26,733 nucleotides of DNA from CAXBID01 sp963975495. GTDB lineage: Bacteria > Bacteroidota > Bacteroidia > Flavobacteriales > Flavobacteriaceae. This document shows, one piece after another, positions 8,515 to 16,732 of the stretch; the first letter of the stretch is position 1, and the number at the start of each line of letters is the position of its first letter. The position numbers and the translations under genes are program-made. Where the stretch lies: contig CAXBID010000017.1 of assembly GCA_963975495.1 (NCBI GenBank), positions 1 through 26,733 on the forward strand. Reading direction: 5' to 3'. The notes beneath the pieces are model-generated. The model was not told the DNA's origin. It worked only from the letters and a program-made list of their open reading frames with translations, and searched no databases.

Positions 8515-9609
8515 ATGAGTATTTTGAAAAAATTAATTATTCCTATATTCTTAATAGGGGTTTTATTTTCTTGTGATGATAATAAATCGGGTGATGTTGC
8601 TAAAAACCAACCAACCATATCGGTGAGACTTGTTGATGCACCAGGCGATTATGAAGCAGTAAATATTGAAATTGTTGATGTTACAATTAAAATGAATAAC
8701 GATAATGATGATGACAACGGATGGATGTCGCTTGAAGCTAATAATGAAATAGTAAACTTATTAGATTTCACAGGAGGCTTTAGTAAGGTTTTAGTTGATA
8801 GATTTCCAATACCAGCTGGAACTTTAAGCCAGATGCGTTTGGTTTTAGGAGATGGCAACACCATAGTTATTGAAGGCGAGAATAACGAAAGCGAAACGTT
8901 TGATTTAAAAACACCAAGTGCTCAACAATCAGGTTTAAAGCTTAAAGTTAACACAACAATTGAAGAAGGTTTTACGTATGATTTTGTATTAGATTTTGAT
9001 GTAGAAAAATCAATTGTTATAGCAGGTAATTCAGGAAATATTATTTTAAAACCAGTACTATATGCAAGTGCTGAAGCTAGCTCAGGAATTATTGAAGGCA
9101 TAGTTTCGCCAAATGATGTGCCAAGTATGGTCTCTGTATTAGTTGATGACAATGGAACTCCTGAAACGGATGACGATTTTATTATTACTGCTTACACGGA
9201 TGAGGTAACCGGGGCTTTTGCGCTATGGGGCATTCCAGCAGGAACTTATGAAGTTATTGCAACTCCAATTGATGATGAATCTGATTATTCTTATGGAAGT
9301 GCAGTTGATGTAACAGTTACAAATGGAGAAGTGACCATAATTACTGACCCTATTGAGCTTATGCTTAAAACAGGTTCAATAAGTGGAACCATATCTGGTT
9401 TAGCTGAAGGCGTTGTAGCAACTATATCAATTAACGATGATGCTTCAACAAGTGTGGAAACTGATGCTGACGGCATGTATGTTATCGAAGCGGTTATACC
9501 AAGGGATTATACAGTAACAATAAGTGCAGAAGGTTATGTTTCACAAGAATTCATGATTACCTTAGAACCAGCTGAAGAAGAAGTTATAGATGCTACTTTA
9601 GTAATTTAA
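8515..9609 (+). CDS. DUF4382 lipoprotein with two carboxypeptidase-regulatory-like repeats
   Basis: A 364-residue lipoprotein. The signal peptide MSILKKLIIPIFLIGVLFSC ends in a lipobox with Cys20. The acidic residues just after it (DDNKSGD) resemble the export tags that send Bacteroidota lipoproteins to the cell surface. A DUF4382 domain covers about residues 35-175, with the typical start VRLVDAPGDYEAVNIEIVDV. Two beta-sandwich repeats of the carboxypeptidase-regulatory type follow at about 190-280 (GIIEGIV ... GIPAGTYEV) and 287-364 (GSISGTI ... YTVTISAEGY). The protein is acidic and rich in D and E. Function is unknown; an outer-surface binding or structural role is an inference. It is a single-gene unit ended by the terminator at 9633. 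Confidence 0.88.
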   Translation: MSILKKLIIPIFLIGVLFSCDDNKSGDVAKNQPTISVRLVDAPGDYEAVNIEIVDVTIKMNNDNDDDNGWMSLEANNEIVNLLDFTGGFSKVLVDRFPIPAGTLSQMRLVLGDGNTIVIEGENNESETFDLKTPSAQQSGLKLKVNTTIEEGFTYDFVLDFDVEKSIVIAGNSGNIILKPVLYASAEASSGIIEGIVSPNDVPSMVSVLVDDNGTPETDDDFIITAYTDEVTGAFALWGIPAGTYEVIATPIDDESDYSYGSAVDVTVTNGEVTIITDPIELMLKTGSISGTISGLAEGVVATISINDDASTSVETDADGMYVIEAVIPRDYTVTISAEGYVSQEFMITLEPAEEEVIDATLVI

Positions 9610-9632
9610 AAATAAAACACATATTTTATAAT

Positions 9633-9670
9633 AAAGCGCAATATCGAAAGATGTTGCGCTTTGCTTTTTT
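9633..9670 (+). terminator. Strong intrinsic terminator with GAAA tetraloop
   Basis: AAAGCGCAA (9633-9641) pairs with TTGCGCTTT (9654-9662). A U-G wobble and ATC/GAT extend the stem to 13 pairs, closed by a GAAA tetraloop (9646-9649), with a run of six T at 9665-9670. It ends the DUF4382 gene. Confidence 0.92.
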
Positions 9671-10000
9671 AATTAAAAATCACATTTAAGATTTACTTAT
9701 CATAATTATTCGTTAAAGCTTTAAATAAAGGTGGTTCACCTATTTTTTTTAACCATTTTTTAACAAGGATTAATTAAAAATTTTAACAATTTGCAATGCT
9801 CAAATAAGGGCAGTATATTCGTGTCCTTTGTTCTTTGGATTTGCTGTAAAAGAAAATGATGATTTTTTTCTTTATATGAAATAGAAAAATAAAGCATAGC
9901 TTTAGTTACGGTTTCTTTTTCTTTTGATATAGAAAGGAAAAAAGGGCGTTTTATTAAGGCAAACCCATAGGGTAAAGGACATATTTTAATTAAATAAAAA
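9671..10000. other. Gene-free leader region before the Bat operon
   Basis: No credible gene lies in these 330 bases. A minus-strand open frame (9760-10122) runs into the start of moxR and has no recognisable protein. A small hairpin with T-run (AGGTG-GTT-CACCT at 9729-9741, then eight T) may be a backup terminator. The candidate operon promoter is at 9790-9821. From there to the moxR ATG is about 170 bases of AT-rich leader with no riboswitch I recognise. Confidence 0.5.
9790..9821 (+). promoter_or_regulatory. Candidate promoter of the Bat operon
   Basis: TTTG at 9790-9793 and TATATTCG at 9814-9821 are separated by 20 bases. This fits the Bacteroidota TTTG / TAnnTTTG layout with one mismatch in the -7 box. 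The spacing equals that of the better match at 19332-19363. It would give a leader of about 170 bases. Confidence 0.35.
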
Positions 10001-11005
10001 ATGATGGAAGAAACAGGTACAATTGATATTAAGACTATTAACGAGAAAATTGAAAAGGAAAGCGCTTTTGTTGATTTATTGATGCTTGAAATGAATAAAG
10101 TCATCGTTGGACAAAGACACATGGTAGAACGATTGCTTATTGGCTTATTGGGGCAAGGGCATATTCTTTTGGAAGGTGTTCCCGGTTTGGCAAAAACACT
10201 AGCTATTAATACGTTGGCACAAGCTGTAGATGGTAGCTTTAGCAGAATACAGTTTACACCAGATTTATTACCTGCGGATGTTACAGGGACATTAATCTAT
10301 AACATGAAATTAAATGACTTTTCAATTAAAAAGGGACCTATTTTCGCAAACTTTGTATTAGCTGATGAGATAAACAGAGCACCTGCAAAAGTGCAATCGG
10401 CATTACTTGAAGCCATGCAAGAAAAGCAGGTAACTATTGGAGATGAAACTTTTATTTTAGACAAACCATTTTTAGTAATGGCCACTCAAAACCCTGTTGA
10501 GCAGGAAGGAACTTATCCGTTGCCAGAAGCTCAGGTTGACCGTTTTATGTTAAAAACGGTAATTGATTACCCGAAGCTAAACGAAGAGCAATTAATTATG
10601 CGTGCCAATATGAAAGGTGCTTGGGAAAAAGTAAACCCCGTAGTTTCAGTATCTCAAATACTAAAAGCTCAAGAGGCCGTTCGAGAGGTGTACATGGATG
10701 AAAAAATAGAGAAATATATATTGGATATTATTTTTGCAACACGATATCCAGAGAAATATAAACTTGCCGATTTAAAACCATTAATTTCCTTTGGTGCATC
10801 ACCCCGTGGAAGTATCAATTTAGCCACAGCAGCTAAATGTTATGCATTTATCAAACGTCGTGGTTATGTCATTCCAGAAGATGTTCGCGCTGTTGTTTAT
10901 GATGTTTTAAGACACAGAATAGGTATTACTTATGAAGCCGAAGCCGAAAATGTAACTTCGGAAGACATCATCAACAAAATAATTAATGAAATAGAAGTAC
11001 CATAA
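10001..11005 (+). CDS. MoxR family AAA+ ATPase (Bat operon)
   Basis: A 334-residue cytoplasmic MoxR-type AAA+ ATPase. Walker A is GVPGLAKT at residues 59-66, Walker B LADEINR at 120-126, sensor 1 ATQNP at 161-165, and LPEAQVDRF at 174-182 follows with the conserved arginine. FGASPRGSINL near 268 is the usual sensor 2 region. MoxR ATPases are thought to act as chaperones that remodel or help assemble von Willebrand A partners, which is exactly what the next genes encode. Two ATG codons stand in tandem at 10001 and 10004; either may start. It is the first gene of the operon. A 119-base gap containing an inverted repeat separates it from the DUF58 gene. Confidence 0.95.
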   Translation: MMEETGTIDIKTINEKIEKESAFVDLLMLEMNKVIVGQRHMVERLLIGLLGQGHILLEGVPGLAKTLAINTLAQAVDGSFSRIQFTPDLLPADVTGTLIYNMKLNDFSIKKGPIFANFVLADEINRAPAKVQSALLEAMQEKQVTIGDETFILDKPFLVMATQNPVEQEGTYPLPEAQVDRFMLKTVIDYPKLNEEQLIMRANMKGAWEKVNPVVSVSQILKAQEAVREVYMDEKIEKYILDIIFATRYPEKYKLADLKPLISFGASPRGSINLATAAKCYAFIKRRGYVIPEDVRAVVYDVLRHRIGITYEAEAENVTSEDIINKIINEIEVP

Positions 11006-11016
11006 AAAGGAGTTTC

Positions 11017-11112
11017 CAGTATTCAGTGGCAGTTTGCAGTTGCTTACTCGAACTTTGAATACTGAAAAAGCTTAACGGTTTGCTGATAACTGAAAACTGC
11101 GACTGAAAACTG
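11017..11112. repeat. ACTGAAAACTG-type inverted repeat between moxR and DUF58 gene
   Basis: The left arm 11017-11040 (starting CAGTATTCAGTGGCAG) matches the reverse complement of the right arm 11089-11112 at 21 of 24 positions. The right arm is two copies of ACTGAAAACTG joined by CG. Single copies of the same 24-base unit lie at 14761-14784 and, inverted, at 16733-16756. The spacer of 48 bases includes GAATACTG, which can also pair with the left arm. In RNA it would make a long hairpin inside the operon message. Confidence 0.8.
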
Positions 11113-11124
11113 TTTACTGAATAG

Positions 11125-11991
11125 ATGGATACTAAAGAGTTACTAAAAAAAGTACGTAAAATAGAGATTAAGACACGCCGGTTGTCTGATCATATTTTTG
11201 GAGGAGAATATCACTCTACCTTCAAGGGACGTGGTATGACTTTTAGTGAAGTGCGTCAATATCAATTTGGTGATGATGTAAGAAGTATTGATTGGAATGT
11301 TACAGCTCGTTATAGTGAACCTTATGTAAAAGTTTTTGAAGAAGAACGAGAACTTACCATGATGCTTATGGTTGATGTTTCGGGATCTAAGTTATTTGGG
11401 ACACAACAACAATTTAAAAATGAAGTGGTTACCGAAATTGCGGCAACACTTGCGTTTTCAGCTACTCAAAACAATGATAAAATCGGTCTTATTTTATTTT
11501 CAGACAAAGTAGAACTTTATATTCCGCCAAAAAAAGGACGTTCCCATGTATTGAGAATTATTAGGGAACTCATCGAATTTAAACCTGAAAGTAAACATAC
11601 TAATTTGTCGGAAGCCCTAAAATTCATGCAAAATGTAATGAAGAAAAAAGCTATTGTGTTTGTGCTGTCCGATTTTATTGCAGACGATTATCATCAAACC
11701 ATGAAAATAGTGGCAAAAAAACATGATGTAACTGGAATAAGAGTTTATGATAAACGTGAACAAGACATACCAAATATAGGAATGGTGCAAATGCAAGATG
11801 AAGAAACTGACGAAATCATGCTGGTAAACACAGCCTCAAAAAAAGTACGACTTAATTACGCTAAATTCTACAACGAAAAAGCAGGCTATTATAAAGAAAG
11901 TTTTACAAAATCGGGTGCAGGTGCCATTGACTGTCGTGTTGACGAAAGCTATGTAAAAAAATTATTGGGATATTTTAAAAGAAGAGGATAA
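11125..11991 (+). CDS. DUF58 domain protein (Bat operon)
   Basis: A 288-residue DUF58 protein, the standard partner of MoxR ATPases. The signature region is at about residues 41-70 (EVRQYQFGDDVRSIDWNVTA, then EPYVKVFEEE). It is followed by a von Willebrand A-like fold whose metal-site motif DVSGS is at 84-88. A VLSDF element near 183 corresponds to the later acidic position of the MIDAS. No signal peptide or membrane segment is seen, so it should be cytoplasmic, close to MoxR. Its role in the complex is inferred from the family and operon. The following gene begins within 40 bases, after a tandem repeat. Confidence 0.93.
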   Translation: MDTKELLKKVRKIEIKTRRLSDHIFGGEYHSTFKGRGMTFSEVRQYQFGDDVRSIDWNVTARYSEPYVKVFEEERELTMMLMVDVSGSKLFGTQQQFKNEVVTEIAATLAFSATQNNDKIGLILFSDKVELYIPPKKGRSHVLRIIRELIEFKPESKHTNLSEALKFMQNVMKKKAIVFVLSDFIADDYHQTMKIVAKKHDVTGIRVYDKREQDIPNIGMVQMQDEETDEIMLVNTASKKVRLNYAKFYNEKAGYYKESFTKSGAGAIDCRVDESYVKKLLGYFKRRG

Positions 11992-11992
11992 A

Positions 11993-12032
11993 ACGATTTA
12001 CGATTTATGAAGTACGATTTACGATTTATGAA
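11993..12032 (+). repeat. Tandem direct repeat (19 bases, 21-base period) copying a start codon
   Basis: ACGATTTACGATTTATGAA occurs at 11993-12011 and again at 12014-12032. Each copy contains an ATG (12007 and 12028), in the same frame, seven codons apart. The repeat starts one base after the DUF58 stop codon and spans the start of the next gene. Confidence 0.9.
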
Positions 12033-13680
12033 AACAAAATTTTCCGTCTTCGGTCTCCCGATAGCTATCGGGACGTCTTCGGGCATATTTTCTTTCGTCT
12101 TTTTTCTTTTCCCTCTTTTCTCATTTTCACAAGTTACGTCTTCAATTGATTCCACTTCAATAAAAATAGGAGAACAAATTACTTACCATATTCAGGTAGA
12201 AACAGATACTACAAGTTTGGTGGTTTTTCCTGAAGGGCAATCATTTTCACCATTGGAAACGATTGAATCCTATAAAACGGACACGCTCAAAAAGAATGGT
12301 AAATACAACTTGGTAAAAAAGTATGGTTTAACGCAATTTGATTCGGGTAAATATACCATTCCGAGGCAAAAAATTATTGTTGGTGACAAAACGTTTTACA
12401 CAGATTCTTTAAAAGTTGAGGTGAATAATATTGTGGTTGATACCACTAAACAAGGGCTGTATGATATTAAACCTATTATTGAAGTTAAAAAACCATCAAG
12501 TAATTGGTGGAAATATCTGTTACTAATACTTTTAATAATCGGTGTAGTTGGGTTTTTGTTGTATTGGTTTATTTGGCGAAAAAAACCACTAACTGAAGAG
12601 GAAGAGATTGCTTTATTACCACCTTACGATAGAGCCAAATTAGCACTCAAAAAGTTAGATGAAAGTCCGTATTTAGATAATCAGAATTTAAAGGATTACT
12701 ATTCAGACCTTACGTTCATCATCAGAAAATATCTTGACGAAAAAGTTTACGATCGCGCTTTAGAAAGCACAACAGACGAGTTGATTAATAGACTTAATTT
12801 GCTAAAAGATGGTAATCAAGTTGATATCAGTAAAGAAGATATTAAGAATTTAGAACGTATTTTGAAGCGTGCCGATTTAGTAAAATTTGCAAAATCTGCC
12901 CCAGATGTTGAGCTGGCAAAATTTGACAGAAATACGATTGATCTTGAAATAGATCACGTAAAAGAGGCACTCCCTGAACCAACTGAAGAGGAGAAACTTT
13001 TAGACCAAAAATACCGTGAAGAACAAGACCGAAAAAAGAAGCGAAATAAAATAATTTTAACGGTTGTTATAAGTCTGTTTTTATTGATAGCAACGTTTGT
13101 AGGCTTTTCAATTAAATATGGATTTGATTACGTAAAAGACACTATAATTGGACATGATAGTATGGAACTTTTGGAAGGCGATTGGGTAAGAAGCGAATAT
13201 GGTTTTCCACCAATAAAAATATCCACACCAGAGGTTTTAAAACGTATAGAAACACCAATTCCTAACGAGCTTCAGGGTCAAATGAAAATTAGCACATTTG
13301 GGTTTGAGCAAAAAGAACGCATTACCATTGTTGTTTCAAATACCGTGCTTGCACAAGCGCAGGATAGTTTGGATATTACTAAAGCTATAGAGGGAAATTT
13401 AAAAACATTGGAAAGTAGAGGCGCTCGCAATATTTTAACTAAAAATGAAAAGTTTACAACACCAAATGGTGCCGAGGGTATTAAAACTTATGGAACTTTA
13501 GATTATCCTTTAAATAATTCAGATAAATACATTAATGGAAAATATACGTCGTTAAGTTTTACAAGTAGCGGTAAGGTCATTCAGCAAATTATTTTAACAT
13601 GGAGAAAAGATGATGTTTACGCTGATGAAATTATGGAGCGCGTTTTAAATTCAGTTGAACTAAAAGAAGCAGAAGAATGA
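12028..13680 (+). CDS. BatD-like membrane protein with DUF4381-like middle domain (Bat operon)
   Basis: A protein of 550 residues from the ATG at 12028; an in-frame ATG at 12007 adds seven residues encoded by the repeat. A signal peptide ends about residue 35 (FFLFPLFSFSQ). An extracytoplasmic beta-rich domain follows (about 36-155; SSIDSTSIKIGEQITYHI, like BatD proteins). Membrane span 1 is about 161-184 (WWKYLLLILLIIGVVGF). A cytoplasmic helical stretch resembles DUF4381/BatD C-termini (about 195-310; FIIRKYLDEKVYDRALESTT). Span 2 is about 342-365. The last 170 residues form an outside domain that I do not recognise firmly. It overlaps batA by four bases (ATGA), which suggests translational coupling. 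A palindrome with flanking direct repeats lies inside the signal-peptide code (12045-12082). The topology is inferred from hydrophobic segments. Confidence 0.75.
   Translation: MKTKFSVFGLPIAIGTSSGIFSFVFFLFPLFSFSQVTSSIDSTSIKIGEQITYHIQVETDTTSLVVFPEGQSFSPLETIESYKTDTLKKNGKYNLVKKYGLTQFDSGKYTIPRQKIIVGDKTFYTDSLKVEVNNIVVDTTKQGLYDIKPIIEVKKPSSNWWKYLLLILLIIGVVGFLLYWFIWRKKPLTEEEEIALLPPYDRAKLALKKLDESPYLDNQNLKDYYSDLTFIIRKYLDEKVYDRALESTTDELINRLNLLKDGNQVDISKEDIKNLERILKRADLVKFAKSAPDVELAKFDRNTIDLEIDHVKEALPEPTEEEKLLDQKYREEQDRKKKRNKIILTVVISLFLLIATFVGFSIKYGFDYVKDTIIGHDSMELLEGDWVRSEYGFPPIKISTPEVLKRIETPIPNELQGQMKISTFGFEQKERITIVVSNTVLAQAQDSLDITKAIEGNLKTLESRGARNILTKNEKFTTPNGAEGIKTYGTLDYPLNNSDKYINGKYTSLSFTSSGKVIQQIILTWRKDDVYADEIMERVLNSVELKEAEE
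12045..12082. repeat. Palindrome flanked by 9-bp direct repeats, inside a signal-peptide coding region
   Basis: CGTCTTCGG occurs at 12045-12053 and 12074-12082. Between them lies TC and then the perfect 18-base palindrome TCCCGATAGCTATCGGGA (12056-12073). The GC-rich block stands out from AT-rich surroundings and encodes the odd GLPIAIGTSSG stretch within the signal peptide of the BatD-like protein. The layout resembles a small insertion with duplicated target. Confidence 0.85.
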
Positions 13681-14684
13681 TGTTTGAAGGCATTGAATTT
13701 TTAAATAAACAATGGTTCTGGTTATTTCTTTTACTACCACTGGCCATTCTGTGGTATGTTTTAAAACATAAAAGGCAAACCGCAGAATTAAAAATATCGA
13801 GTTTAAAAGGATTTAAAATCACTAATTCATGGTTCCCAAAATTTAAACATCTATTGTTTGCATTACGTTTAATAGCACTAGCATTATTAATAACTGCAAT
13901 AGCCAGACCCCAAACCGTTGATGTATCTTCAAAAACAAAAACAACCCGAGGTATTGATATTGTTATGGCCATAGATGTGTCTGCAAGTATGCTAGCCAAA
14001 GATTTATCGCCAAATAGATTGGAAGCTTTAAAAGAAGTCGCAGCAGAGTTTATAAAAGGCAGGCCAAATGACAGAATTGGGTTAGTAGAGTATGCTGGTG
14101 AGAGCTATACTAAAACGCCAATTACAAGTGATAAAGCTATTGTGTTACGCTCTTTACAAAGCATAAAATATAATACTATAATTGAGGGAGGTACGGCTAT
14201 TGGCATGGGTTTAGCAACTTCAGTTAACCGACTAAAGGATAGTAAGGCAAGTAGTAAAGTGATTATTTTGTTAACCGATGGCGTAAACAATTCAGGATTT
14301 ATAGATCCAAAAATTGCAAGTGAATTGGCTGTTGAATATGGCATAAAAACATACACAATTGGGTTAGGAACCAACGGAATGGCATTATCGCCAATTGGAA
14401 TCTTACCAAATGGGCAATTTCAATACGGACGGGCTCAAGTAGAAATTGATGAAGCGTTGCTTAAGGAAATAGCCGATGTTACGGGCGGTAAGTATTTTAG
14501 GGCAACCAATAACAAAAAACTAGAAGAAATTTATAACGAAATAAATAAACTTGAAAAAACCGAAATAGAAGAATTTAAGTTTTATAATTACGAAGAAAAG
14601 TATAGGCCATTAGTGCTTTTAGCAGGACTGTTGTTGCTTTTGGAATTGCTATTGCGCTATACGGTTTTTAGAAGTTTTGTTTAA
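13677..14684 (+). CDS. batA: VWA domain membrane protein BatA
   Basis: A 335-residue von Willebrand A protein of the Bat (aerotolerance) type. Two N-terminal hydrophobic segments (about residues 12-29 and 58-77) and one near the C-terminus (about 311-330) anchor a VWA domain. The metal-ion site is complete: DVSAS at 100-104, threonine 173 in EGGTAIG and aspartate 201 in LLTDGVN. The block MLAKDLSPNRLEALKE after the MIDAS is typical of BatA/BatB. It begins in a four-base overlap with the preceding gene; the ATG codon at 13680 is an alternative start. It is expected to work with BatB and MoxR. Bacteroides Bat proteins were linked to oxygen tolerance, but the molecular role remains unclear. Confidence 0.93.
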   Translation: MMFEGIEFLNKQWFWLFLLLPLAILWYVLKHKRQTAELKISSLKGFKITNSWFPKFKHLLFALRLIALALLITAIARPQTVDVSSKTKTTRGIDIVMAIDVSASMLAKDLSPNRLEALKEVAAEFIKGRPNDRIGLVEYAGESYTKTPITSDKAIVLRSLQSIKYNTIIEGGTAIGMGLATSVNRLKDSKASSKVIILLTDGVNNSGFIDPKIASELAVEYGIKTYTIGLGTNGMALSPIGILPNGQFQYGRAQVEIDEALLKEIADVTGGKYFRATNNKKLEEIYNEINKLEKTEIEEFKFYNYEEKYRPLVLLAGLLLLLELLLRYTVFRSFV

Positions 14685-14760
14685 CAAGAAGCAAGACTAG
14701 GGAACCAAGAAAAAAGATAAATAATTAAAAAAGCACGCATAGTTCATTGCTTTACCGCTA

Positions 14761-14784
14761 ACTGAATACTGCGACTGAAAACTG
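14761..14784 (+). repeat. ACTGAAAACTG-type repeat unit before batB
   Basis: Two 11-base elements, ACTGAATACTG and ACTGAAAACTG, are joined by CG. The unit differs from the one at 11089-11112 at a single position. It ends five bases before the batB start codon, within the 105-base batA-batB gap. Confidence 0.85.
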
Positions 14785-14789
14785 AGAGA

Positions 14790-15827
14790 ATGTATCAATT
14801 AGAAGAAAAAATATGGTTTTGGGCTTTAGCTATCATTCCTGTAATGTGGCTGTTCTTTTTGGTACTCCAATTTTGGAAATACAGCGCTCAAAAGAAGTTT
14901 GCTGATGCAGCATTACTCAAGAAGTTAAGCCCTAATAAATCTTTATTCAAATCAGTTTTAAAAGTTATTGTTTTAAGTTTAGCTTTCGCGTGTTTAGCAA
15001 TTGCACTAGTAAATCCAAAAATTGGCACAAAACTGGAAACTGTAAAGCGCGAAGGCGTTGACATCGTTTTTGCTGTTGATGTTTCTAAAAGCATGTTGGC
15101 CGAGGATATTGCTCCAAACCGATTGGAAAAATCCAAACAACTCGTTACACAAATCATAAATAATTTGGCAAGCGATCGGGTGGGTATTATTGCTTACGCA
15201 GGAAAAGCGTTTCCACAGCTGCCCATAACTACGGATTATGCATCGGCTAAAATGTTTTTGCAAAGTATGAATACGGATATGTTATCCTCTCAAGGAACGG
15301 CAATTAACGAAGCTATAAAACTGGCAAAAACGTATTTTGATGATGAAGAGCAAACCAATAGAGTACTTATTATTATTTCTGATGGTGAAGACCATAGTGA
15401 AGAAGCAGTCGCTGTTGCAGAGGAAGCTAGTGATGAAGGGATAAGAATTTTTACTATTGGGGTGGGCGATTTAAAAGGTGCCCCTATTCCTGAAAAAAGA
15501 AATGGGATTGTTTTAAATTATAAGAAGGATAATCAAGGTGAAACGGTTATTACGCGTTTAAATGAGGAAACCCTTAAAAATATAGCTGCAGAAGCTAATG
15601 GCGTTTACATAAATGGGGAAAACACAAACGATGTGGTTGAAAATATTCGTGAGATTTTAAACGGAATGGAAAAAACGGAGTTTGAAGCAAAACAGTTTGC
15701 TGATTTTAAAGACCAATTTCAATGGTTTTTAGGGTTTGGTATTTTCTTTTTGTTTTTAGATATTTTCCTTTTGGAACGTAGAACGGCATGGTTGAAAAAG
15801 TTGAATTTATTTAATGAAGATTTATAA
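14790..15827 (+). CDS. batB: VWA domain membrane protein BatB
   Basis: A 345-residue paralogue of BatA with the same layout: hydrophobic segments at about residues 9-27 and 55-73, a VWA domain, and a C-terminal span (about 312-330, WFLGFGIFFLFLDIFLL). The MIDAS motif is DVSKS at 97-101, followed by MLAEDIAPNRLEKSKQLV; the later aspartate is in IISDGEDHSEE. GVGDLKGAPIPEK is a usual BatB feature. It is translated from its own ATG just after a repeat unit. It presumably forms a membrane complex with BatA, with the VWA domains available to MoxR or to BatC/BatD partners. Confidence 0.93.
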   Translation: MYQLEEKIWFWALAIIPVMWLFFLVLQFWKYSAQKKFADAALLKKLSPNKSLFKSVLKVIVLSLAFACLAIALVNPKIGTKLETVKREGVDIVFAVDVSKSMLAEDIAPNRLEKSKQLVTQIINNLASDRVGIIAYAGKAFPQLPITTDYASAKMFLQSMNTDMLSSQGTAINEAIKLAKTYFDDEEQTNRVLIIISDGEDHSEEAVAVAEEASDEGIRIFTIGVGDLKGAPIPEKRNGIVLNYKKDNQGETVITRLNEETLKNIAAEANGVYINGENTNDVVENIREILNGMEKTEFEAKQFADFKDQFQWFLGFGIFFLFLDIFLLERRTAWLKKLNLFNEDL

Positions 15828-15886
15828 AATCTTTAACGAAAAATAAGTATAAGGTTTTCTATATTAGAATATATATAAAATTAAAG

Positions 15887-16723
15887 ATGAAAAATTTAGC
15901 ATTAATTATAATCACATTAGTTACTTCAATGTCTTTTTCACAAGAAAAGGAGGCCTTATTGGCTTCAAAAAAAGCGGATAATTATGTATATGAGGGAAAT
16001 GCTTTAGTTGAAAGTGATGATTTTGTTTCAGCCGAAATGGAATACCGAAAGGCTATTTCAGAAAATCCAACAACAGTTGCAGGGGTATATAATTTAGGAA
16101 ACTCATATTATAAAAAAGGAAATTTTGAAGAAGCATTGTATCGTCATCAGCAAGCAGTAAAAACAGCAACTTCAAAAACAGAAAAACATAAAGCGTTTCA
16201 TAATATCGGAAATATATTAATGAAAAACAAAAAATGTAAAGAGGCCGCTGAAGCCTTTAAAAGTGCGTTAAGAAACGATCCTACTGATGATGAAACACGC
16301 TATAATTTCGCTTTAGCAAAAGAGTGTGCTGAACAACAGAAACAAGATCAGCAAGACGAGAACAAAGACGACGAAAATAAAGATAAGAACGAGGATAATA
16401 AGGAAAACAAAGACCAGAAAGATAACAAGGATAAAGACGGCGATAAAGACCACGAAAACAAAGACAAGGGCGACGAGGACAAAAAAGAAGGTGAGGATAA
16501 AAAAGATGACGAAGGAAAGCCTAAAGATGAAAAAGAAGATAAAGGTAAAGGTGATGAAGAAAAGAAAGACCAACCAAAGCCAAAGCCCCAACCTGGACAA
16601 TTATCGCCACAGCAAATAAAGAATTTGTTGGAAGCCATGAACAATCAAGAACAAAGGGTTCAGGAAAAAATGAACGCAGAAAAAGAAAAAGGAGTTAAAA
16701 TTAGAACTGAAAAAGACTGGTAA
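15887..16723 (+). CDS. batC: TPR protein BatC with long charged linker
   Basis: A 278-residue exported protein. The signal peptide covers about residues 1-18 (MKNLALIIITLVTSMSFSQ). TPR helices run from about 31 to 145, including YNLGNSYYKKGNFEEALYRH and FHNIGNILMKNKKCKEAAEAF. Residues of about 150-232 are almost only K, D, E, N, Q and G, a highly charged, probably disordered linker. A conserved tail (GQLSPQQIKNLLEAMNNQE) closes the protein, as is usual for BatC. The charged stretch also produces several long open frames in other frames that are not genes. It lies 59 bases after batB and is likely to bridge Bat partners in the periplasm. Confidence 0.92.
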   Translation: MKNLALIIITLVTSMSFSQEKEALLASKKADNYVYEGNALVESDDFVSAEMEYRKAISENPTTVAGVYNLGNSYYKKGNFEEALYRHQQAVKTATSKTEKHKAFHNIGNILMKNKKCKEAAEAFKSALRNDPTDDETRYNFALAKECAEQQKQDQQDENKDDENKDKNEDNKENKDQKDNKDKDGDKDHENKDKGDEDKKEGEDKKDDEGKPKDEKEDKGKGDEEKKDQPKPKPQPGQLSPQQIKNLLEAMNNQEQRVQEKMNAEKEKGVKIRTEKDW

Positions 16724-16732
16724 AAAAGTCTT

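Noticed and set aside
9760..10122. A 120-codon minus-strand open frame over the gap before moxR
   Set aside because: It runs 120 bases into the firmly identified moxR gene, has no recognisable domain and reads like translated AT-rich leader sequence.
11017..11112. Repeated CAGT-rich units considered as a CRISPR array
   Set aside because: There are too few units, they are inverted rather than direct with regular spacers, and no cas gene is near.
16313..16644. Three long open frames on both strands inside batC
   Set aside because: They come from the K/D/E-rich low-complexity code of batC, which lacks stops in other frames; their translations are low-complexity strings.
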